From Odobenus rosmarus divergens (lineage: Eukaryota; Chordata; Mammalia; Carnivora; Odobenidae): 64,000 nucleotides of DNA. The notes under the pieces were generated by a model, which searched no databases, was not told the DNA's origin, and saw only the letters and a list, made by a program, of their open reading frames with translations. The translations under genes were made by a program, and so were the position numbers. Of this stretch, positions 57,948 to 64,000 are shown piece by piece (positions within the stretch are counted from its first letter, which is position 1; the number at the start of each line of letters is the position of its first letter). The stretch lies in contig NW_004451007.1 of NCBI RefSeq assembly GCF_000321225.1, forward strand, positions 469,160-533,159, written 5' to 3'.

Positions 57948-58004
57948 GTTTGTGTGTGTGTGTACACACATATACGTGTGTGTGTGTGTGTGTATGTATG
58001 TGTA
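57948..58004 (+). repeat. TG compound microsatellite
   Basis: TG units, a central TACACACATATACG break, then more TG and TATG units. The break makes the two flanks locally self-complementary (GTGTAC...). Likely variable in length. Confidence 0.93.
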
Positions 58005-58544
58005 TGATGTACATGCTGGTATATTTTTAAGTGACAACATAAACAAATTTCTCCCAAAATAAAAAGGAACTGAAGACTATAGTGGGTATGGCTTGCAGAA
58101 TCATGCAATTCAAATTAGAATCAATTCCTATTCTAGTGATGACAAATTTCTTCTCTATAAGGTGGAAGGCATACTTGTCCCGAGGTGTCTGGTTGTTCTT
58201 AGATAGGGGGCTCAACTTTGGTCACTGCTGCTGTGTATTAGGCTCTCACTGGGGTGGTAGACAAATCAGCTTATATGACAGGATTTATATGTAGTTGAGC
58301 CAAGTCCTGCCAACATATTTTTATGAGCTTCTTGGCAGTCTTTCAATTAACTTCCTATCTGCTTAAGCTAACTGCTGTAAGTCTCTGTGGTTTATTATCA
58401 AGAATCCTGAGTATTTCAGGCATTTAGTTCCCAGAATGGAATAAAAGAATACCTCCCTTGCTATCTGAAAAGGGAGACAGGGCTTTGCTTTCCAACAATT
58501 GCCACACAATGGGGGATTATTCTAAAACAAAAAGGGTGTTGAGA
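58005..58544. other. unassigned sequence
   Basis: No gene or named repeat recognised. Confidence 0.4.
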
Positions 58545-59010
58545 TGGTCAGAAACGGTCTCGGTTTCCTATGGCTGCTATGAAAAACTTGATGCCTTAAA
58601 ACAAGACAAATTTACCTTTTATAGTTCTGGGGGTCAGAAGTATGAAATCAGTTTCATTCACCAGGGCTGGCTGCTTCCCGAGGCTCTGAGGCGGAGAATC
58701 CATTTCTTTGCCTTTTCCAGCTTCTGGTGGCTCCTGATATTCCTTGACTTGTGACCTTTTCCTCCGTCTCCAAAACACATCACTCCAAGCTCTATTTCTA
58801 TTGTCACAAGACCTTTTCTGTTTTCAAATCTCTCTGCCTCGCTCTTACAAGGATGCATGTGATTGTATTTAGAGTCTCCCTGGATAATCCGGGGTCATCT
58901 CCTCATTTGAAGATTCTTCATTTACTCACACTTGCAAAGTCCTCTTTGCCGTCTAAGGTCCCATGGACTAGAATCTGGATACCTTCAGAGCCATTATTCA
59001 GTCTGTAACA
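58545..59010 (-). mobile_element. MLT1 (MaLR) LTR, near full length
   Basis: In reverse it follows the MLT1 consensus from TGTTACAGACTGAAT at its start (59010) through ACTTTGCAAGTGTGAG, TTGGAGTGATGTGTTTTG, CACCAGAAGCTGGAAAAGG, ACTTCTGACCCCCAGAAC, GTTTTAAGGCATCAAG, CATAGCAGCCATAGGAAAC. About 465 bp, no internal region, so a solo LTR. The 98-codon frame (58458-58754) crosses its edge and is not a gene. Confidence 0.9.
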
Positions 59011-59190
59011 TAAACAGATTCCACCCCAAGGAAAATGAAAAGCAAAATAAAGCAACACCCCCTCCCCCCCAAAAAAATTCATCCCCAGGAAGAATTTTCA
59101 ATGGCTTGAATGACACGTTCATCTCTGAATCTAGGGCATGACCTGAGGATGGTCCTCTCAAATTCATAGAATTAATCTCCTTGGGAAATG
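59011..59190. other. unassigned sequence
   Basis: Contains a C8/A7 stretch near 59059-59079. No gene. Confidence 0.45.
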
Positions 59191-59400
59191 GCTGAAATTT
59201 ATGAAGCATTTAATATGTGTCTGCCGTCATGCCAAGTACTTCACTTGGACTATTTCCTTTTAGTTCTCACAATTACGTTACAAGTAAGGAACAATAATTA
59301 TCTACATTTTATAGCTGAGAAAACTGAGGGCCAGAGAGATAAATAACTGGAAACAAAATCACAGAGAAGTGAAATGTAAATCCAGGCATTTTGATTCCAG
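59191..59400 (+). mobile_element. MIR (core-SINE) copy
   Basis: TGAAGCATTTAATATGTGTC, TGCCAAGTACTTCACTTGG, TTTTAGTTCTCACAATTACG, TTTTATAGCTGAGAAAACTG, AGGGCCAGAGAGATAAATAAC, CACAGAGAAGTGAAATG, CAGGCATTTTGATTCCAG. Full MIR order, plus strand. Confidence 0.88.
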
Positions 59401-59910
59401 AGGCCACTTGTGTAACCATGGTGCTGCTGGGGGAAGAAACGGGGGGCAGGCAACATCAAAGATCTCCACCCCCACCCCAGGAGCATCTTACAGTTCTATT
59501 GTCCCAGATTGAGATCTATGGAAGCAGAGGCTGGGATGGAGTTTGTGGTGTTTATTCGGAATCAGCATCTGTGAAAGCTAGGGGAAGGGAACAGAATAGG
59601 GCAGAAAGAGACACAGATTTGAAAAAGCCTTGGTCGACTTAGTGAGGATCTGGAGCAAATTCTGCCCATCCAAGTGTCCTACACTGTCCTAATATAGATG
59701 GACCTTAGTAGCACCCCCTCACTCAGTCAGCTGCTGAGGTGGACTGCAGGCAAGGCGGCTGGTGGCCCCAGAAGCAGACTCTAAAGGAGCCATCACCTAG
59801 ACGCTGCTGGCTGGCCCCAGGTCTGGCAGCTGGACCTGGATGGGAGGTTCTTTCTTGGAGGGAGAATGGGGGTGGGGCACATCACTGTGTCCACCATGCC
59901 TATCATGGAG
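59401..59910. other. unassigned, more GC-balanced sequence
   Basis: GC-richer than the surroundings (CCACCCCCACCCCAGG, GGGGGCAGGC). Frames at 59391-59642 and 59739-59960 show no domain and no splice context I trust. Could be an unnamed repeat or unique DNA. Confidence 0.4.
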
Positions 59911-60088
59911 ACCGGTTTTCAACCTTGACCATTTATCAGAATCATGTGGGGAAATTTTGAAAAAATACCAATACCAGCGTTGTACCCCAGTCTAATTAAA
60001 TCCAAGCCTCTAAGGTAGGACATAACATTAGCATTTTAATAGAATTCCCAGGGTGATTCTAATGTGTAACCAAGACTGAGAATCACTG
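59911..60088. mobile_element. hAT-Charlie MITE (MER5/MER58 group)
   Basis: ACCGGTTTTCAACCTTGACC at the left, TACCAATACCAG, AGTCTAATTAAATCCAAGC, TTTTAATAGAATTCCC, GGGTGATTCTAATGTG, AACCAAGACTGAGAATCACTG at the right. Both inverted ends (TTCTCAACCTTGG-like) are preserved. Subfamily name uncertain. Confidence 0.85.
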
Positions 60089-60270
60089 ATAGCCTGTCTG
60101 AGGAGGGCAGCAATTTTTTGGAACTTCCAAAAAAAGAGCAGGAAAAAAAAAACTGTCTTTGAAAGCCACTTGAGTTGTTGAGAAATTCATTTATGATAAG
60201 GTATCTATGAACACATATTTTAATTAGTTTTTCTACAGCTAGTTTTCATATTCACAGATTATAAATAGAA
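60089..60270. other. unassigned sequence
   Basis: No feature seen. Confidence 0.35.
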
Positions 60271-60305
60271 ACACACACATGTATACGCACACACACACAC
60301 AAACA
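60271..60305 (+). repeat. CA microsatellite
   Basis: ACACACACATGTATACGCAC-type tract with imperfect units, followed by CACACACACACAAACACA. Confidence 0.88.
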
Positions 60306-62281
60306 CATAACTTCATATAATTTTTACTTAAGTGTTTCAGATCCCCCCAAGCCTGCCCATATGGTGTTGAAAAAAGATCAGTTGTGTCCTTTTGGTCCTT
60401 AAACAGCTTTTCCTGAAAAACTTAGTTCTTCAGCACCATGGAACCTCAGATAGATGGATTTCCAATTACCTATTTATAAATGAAATTCTGACCTCGCTGT
60501 GGGAAAGGTCATACCTAGTGTGATCTCTCAGCCATATGGCTGAGAAAATGAAGTGGTAAGTTTATTCTTCTGAGATATATGTTGATGCTTCAGCTAATTA
60601 ATCTTTTCCAAATTTGTCACTGCTATTAGAAGACATGAGAAAGAGAAAATCTATGGTATTTAGTTAATAATATACCAACTTCCTTTGAAATGAAGCCAGG
60701 TAGATCAGCTGGTGATCTTAATTAGGGGACAGATGAGTAAAATCTTATAATTTTAAATTACACAGGTTAATCCCTGCTGTTTTCACTTAAACTGGAATAC
60801 TTCCACCGCAAATTATTGTGTGTATAATTATAATAGTTATTTGAATAAAAATCCCAATGATATTTTTTTGGGGTGTCTGACTCTGTCCTTGTATTTCCTG
60901 TTTCTTATGGTCAAGATCACTTTCATCTGTACTTAGAGATTTAACCCTGATGCAGTCTTTGGAACCAATTCTGACTCAAAGACCAAGGTGACTATGAAAG
61001 AGTATAGTCAGGAAATTTGTGGTTTAGCATCATTCCTGTAATGCTCATCTTGGCAGAGAACATGCCTCCTCCCCTTGAATCTGTCACTTTGTCTGTCTTG
61101 AGTGATACCAGACCTTTGAGATGTCAAGAGCTTACCTGGATTTACTGTGACTATCTGACACTTGAATCTTTGTAACCATCAGCCCATTCCCTATTTGGAG
61201 GAAGAATATTGAATCTTGGTCCTAGCACTGACTTGTAGCAAATAGAATTTTTTGGTTTTATTTTTCTGGTCTTGATTTTTTTCTTATACACAGATATTTT
61301 GGGTTTGATAATGTATCTCCAGGCCTCTATTTCTGAGTGTCTATCCATGTCCTACAAAAAATTTTCTTGCACCCAGACTTTGACCACTTAGTAGATCTTT
61401 TGGAATGCTACCAGTTTCTATAAGTACTATGTAAAATTATTAACATCTTAATATAACTCCAGACTTTAAACATCACTCTCTCCTGGTGTAGGACTTTATT
61501 TAAATATTTTATATAGGAGCAAATTTTAAGTCTCAAATTTAGTGTTTTAAAATATTAATATACATGGAATGGTTAACCCAATTTATAACATAATGAGAAT
61601 GATGGATAATGAACAAAAAGAATTGATATAAGAGCTCAGGGTCATTATATTCTAAAGTAGACTATGGGTTGTTAATAGATGTCTATTGCTAAATCATCAT
61701 GTAAGGAAAGCAATCATTTACTGCCTATGACTAATAGGTGGTTGGAAAAAGAGCTAAAATGTCTAGTATGATTTGCATGGATCCAACAACTTTCAAAGTT
61801 CTGTGTTTATTTTTTTTAAATGAAAGAGATTATATCTACATTTTTCTTTCATACTGGGGTAATGGTATGCTAACTGTTATGTAAAAAAATATCACATAGG
61901 TCATATTTTCCACAAAATATTAATTCATATCTCCTGTCAAAAAAAGACGTAATACTATGTGGGAAGCGTTCTACAACCTTAATATTGAAATGACTTATGA
62001 AAACACATTTACACACATTACATAGAAATGGAAACACATGTAGGAAAATGTTGGGGGGAAATAAAGTTTGCATGGATAGTATACACAAAGCATTAATTTT
62101 TCTAACATTTGATCCTGTCCCTTGTCTTTTAAACACTGCCTTCCCATTGCCTCTAGCATAAAGTTTTTAACCTGATCTTTAAGTCCATAAGTGACACGAT
62201 ATGAACCAAACATCTCTACATATGTATGTTACTATCCTCTTTCACTTGGGCCTTTGAAAGAACGGAAATCTTTAGATGAAA
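60306..62281. other. long unassigned stretch
   Basis: About 2 kb without a gene or named repeat. Contains the perfect palindrome at 60526-60545. Minus-strand frames at 61151-61348 and 61870-62213 lack motifs. Confidence 0.45.
60526..60545. repeat. perfect 20-bp palindrome
   Basis: TCTCAGCCATATGGCTGAGA is identical to its reverse complement over all 20 bases with no spacer. It lies in unassigned DNA and belongs to no repeat I recognise. It might be a symmetric protein-binding site or chance. Confidence 0.95.
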
Positions 62282-62285
62282 ACAA

Positions 62286-62425
62286 ATATACATACACAAA
62301 CAAGTATGTATGTTTCTATACACACACACACACATATATATGTATATCCACATGCATGCATCTATCATCTATCATCTATCTATCTATCTATCATCTATCT
62401 ATCATTTATCTATACATCTATAAAT
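62286..62425 (+). repeat. CA / TATC compound microsatellite
   Basis: TACATACACAAACAAG, then CACACACACACACATATATA, then CATGCATGCATC, then TATC units with CATC breaks. Highly repetitive, certain to be length-variable. Two plus-strand frames here are microsatellite translations. Confidence 0.93.
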
Positions 62426-62440
62426 TTAACTCATACTAGT

Positions 62441-63050
62441 CAAAGACCACTAGGAGCACATCTGTAGTTAAGTTGGGTTTATTGGTGTCTTTTGCAATAA
62501 GATAGACCACACAAGAAAGGGACCAGTAAAGAAATATAGCGACTGGGGGGGGACGGGGAATGCTTATATAAAGTTAGACCTTGTGTTAGGATTTTGAGTG
62601 TCTAGTGAAGCTTCGGACTGAGTGCTTTAAGAAAGTGGGGGCAATTCTGTAATTTGGTGTCTTAATAAGTTTTACTGAGATGCAGGAGGCACAGAGTGAG
62701 GCTCAAACTCTATTTGGTAAGGGAACAGCAGTCACTGATGTTAGTTGGGAGAGTGCCATATTTGATCACTTTTTGTGGTTGGTTTTACATGTGTTTAAGT
62801 TTTATCTGTTTTATGCTTATTCATAATTATAAAGTGGTCTTGTCTTTGTCTCACTCCATCATGGTCACAGACAAGGCTTTTCTGAAGCTGGTGGTCTGTG
62901 AAATGATTTACATTCAGGAGGAGAAGCCATGGCCTTACCTGTGTGTGCCAAGCAAGCTCCCAGCTGACAGCTGTCAGGGCTTCGTGTTCCTTTCACCCTC
63001 TCTAAATACATATATATGTCTATGCAACCATATTTAGGGTCATCTATTGC
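62441..63050 (-). mobile_element. LTR-like block, minus strand, family unknown
   Basis: In reverse there is a TATA-box-like CTTTATATAAGC (plus 62562-62573) followed about 85 bp later by an AATAAA signal (plus 62476-62481, reading TTTATT), then CCCAACTTAACTACA. This spacing of TATA box and poly(A) signal is typical of LTRs with a short R region. No family recalled. The right limit and terminal TG/CA are not fixed. The 113-codon plus frame 62696-63037 is not supported as a gene. Confidence 0.35.
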
Positions 63051-63104
63051 ATTTTTGAGTTTTTTTTTTTTATATTTGTGTTCATGATTATATTGGTACC
63101 AAGT

Positions 63105-63437
63105 AGGACTACGTTGCCCCTTGCACAACACGGGTCTAAACTGTGAGGGTCCATCTGTAAGTGGATTTTTTACAGTAAACTTCTATAAGTATTTCTTCTT
63201 CCTTATGATTTTCTTAATAACAATTTCTTTTCTTTAGTTTATTGTAAGAATACATTAAATAGCACATATAACATCAAAAATATGTGTTAATTAATTGTGT
63301 ATGTTATCGGTAAAGCTTCCAGTCAACAGTAGGCTCTTAGTTAAATTTTGGGGGAGTCAAAAGTTATTTGCAGATTTTCAACTGCACAGAGGTGTTGGTG
63401 TCCCTAACCCCCGTGCTATTCAAGGGTCAACTGTATA
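63105..63437 (+). mobile_element. Tigger/MER2 DNA transposon (mariner class)
   Basis: CCCTTGCACAACACGGGTC at the left, then TCTTCCTTATGATTTTC, TTAATAACAATTTCTTTTC, TTTATTGTAAGAATACATTA, TATGTGTTAATTAATTGTG, TATGTTATCGGTAAAGCTTCC, AGTCAACAGTAGGCTC, TTTTGGGGGAGTCAAAAG, TGCTATTCAAGGGTCAACTG at the right. Matches MER2 over its whole length, with inverted ends visible (GTTGCCCCTTG and CAAGGGTCAAC). Confidence 0.93.
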
Positions 63438-63979
63438 TTAAATGTTGAGAGGAAATTAAAAAAGAAGAGAAGCTGGGTTAGTATATAAGTAATATAATAG
63501 TACCAACTATTGCTAGATGATGTCTTTGTGCTCTATAAACAAGGGTATCCTGGTTGTTTGGGCATAGAAGAATGAAGGGAGGTCTGAGTTTCCAAAAGGC
63601 ATATGGTGATGTGTAGACATGTCAAAGTCCAAAGGAGTTGGGCTTTAACTTTTTTATATTTTGAAGAGTGATTACTTGTACATACATCATTCATTACATT
63701 GCACTAATGTTCTTGATATGAATATTACTGGTTTGGTAGTTTTTAATTTAATTTATAAAAGTTAATTTTATATTTGGATAAGAACTATAACAGGAAGTAC
63801 TCAAACCAGTTTTAGGATGTACATATATAAATTGTTTTAAAATAATAAGAATTAATTAACCTTGTGACTGTAAGAATTTTTCCTTTTAAATATGGCTGAA
63901 CTTGTTTGATTAGACCACTAGATGACATGTCTTCAGCTCCATACATCTCTGTTTTCTATTTTATGTATTTTCTAAATTT
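63438..63979. other. unassigned AT-rich sequence
   Basis: No gene or named repeat recognised. Confidence 0.4.
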
Positions 63980-64000
63980 TTGTTTTGTTTTGTTTTGTTT
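63980..64000 (+). repeat. TTTTG repeat at window edge
   Basis: TTTTG units run to the last base, so the tract is cut by the window. It could be the reversed A-rich tail (CAAAA) of a minus-strand retroposon lying beyond the edge. Confidence 0.8.

Noticed and set aside
62696..63037. 113-codon plus-strand frame
   Set aside because: Hydrophobic stretches come from T-rich DNA, and there is no start context or domain. It lies in an LTR-like block.
62441..63050. TATA box as a host gene promoter
   Set aside because: The paired AATAAA only about 85 bp downstream fits an LTR layout better than a gene promoter, and no exon follows.

Overview
The window reads as nuclear DNA of a caniform carnivore outside the dog family, most likely an arctoid (bear, seal or mustelid group). 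The evidence is a set of about sixteen copies of the carnivore tRNA-Lys-derived SINE (CanSINE/SINEC), with heads of the type GGGGCGCCTGGGTGGCTCAG and TC-rich bodies ending in AAATAAATAAAATCTTTAAA. The heads do not match the dog SINEC_Cf form or the cat form as I remember them. The species cannot be named from the sequence alone. The window is AT-rich and CpG-poor.

I found no protein-coding exon I would defend, and no rRNA, tRNA or small-RNA gene. The longest open frames (142, 120, 113, 110 and 109 codons) are what chance allows, and many lie inside transposon remnants. The window is therefore intergenic or deep intronic. Its content is layered retrotransposon and DNA-transposon debris, some microsatellites, and long stretches of unassigned old sequence.

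Layout. 0-10 kb: a TTTC/TTCC microsatellite at the edge, SINEs, a hAT fossil, L1-like pieces at 2.8-4.8 kb, three L2 tails in a row (5.9-7.0 kb), an ERVL-like LTR and two minus-strand SINEs. 10-20 kb: two SINEs, a MIR, an L2 3' end and a long unassigned stretch with a locally CpG-richer patch near 14.4-14.9 kb. 19-24 kb: an old LTR, an L2 endonuclease-region fragment split by a SINE, then an ERVL-like LTR with a primer-binding-site-like sequence and internal region. 27-33 kb: two SINEs, a long antisense L2 and two same-strand MLT1-like LTRs. 35-41 kb: the best L2 (endonuclease tail, reverse transcriptase, 3' tail), a SINE, a MIR and another MLT1-like LTR. 43-55 kb: L1-dominated, with opposed L1 copies at 46.5-49.8 kb, a degenerate tandem array of about 80 bp period near 50.6-50.9 kb, and L1 3' ends at 52.8-55.3 kb carrying SINEs. 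57-64 kb: MER20-like, MLT1, MIR, a second hAT fossil, a Tigger/MER2 element, CA and TATC microsatellites and an LTR-like block.

Nothing here suggests a set of host genes working together or a new molecular system. What is worth a second look is structural: nested insertions, SINE target-site duplications usable as phylogenetic markers, a perfect 20-bp palindrome, the tandem array, and an LTR-like block with promoter-like signals. Family names come from recalled consensus sequences, not from a search, and subfamily names are tentative.
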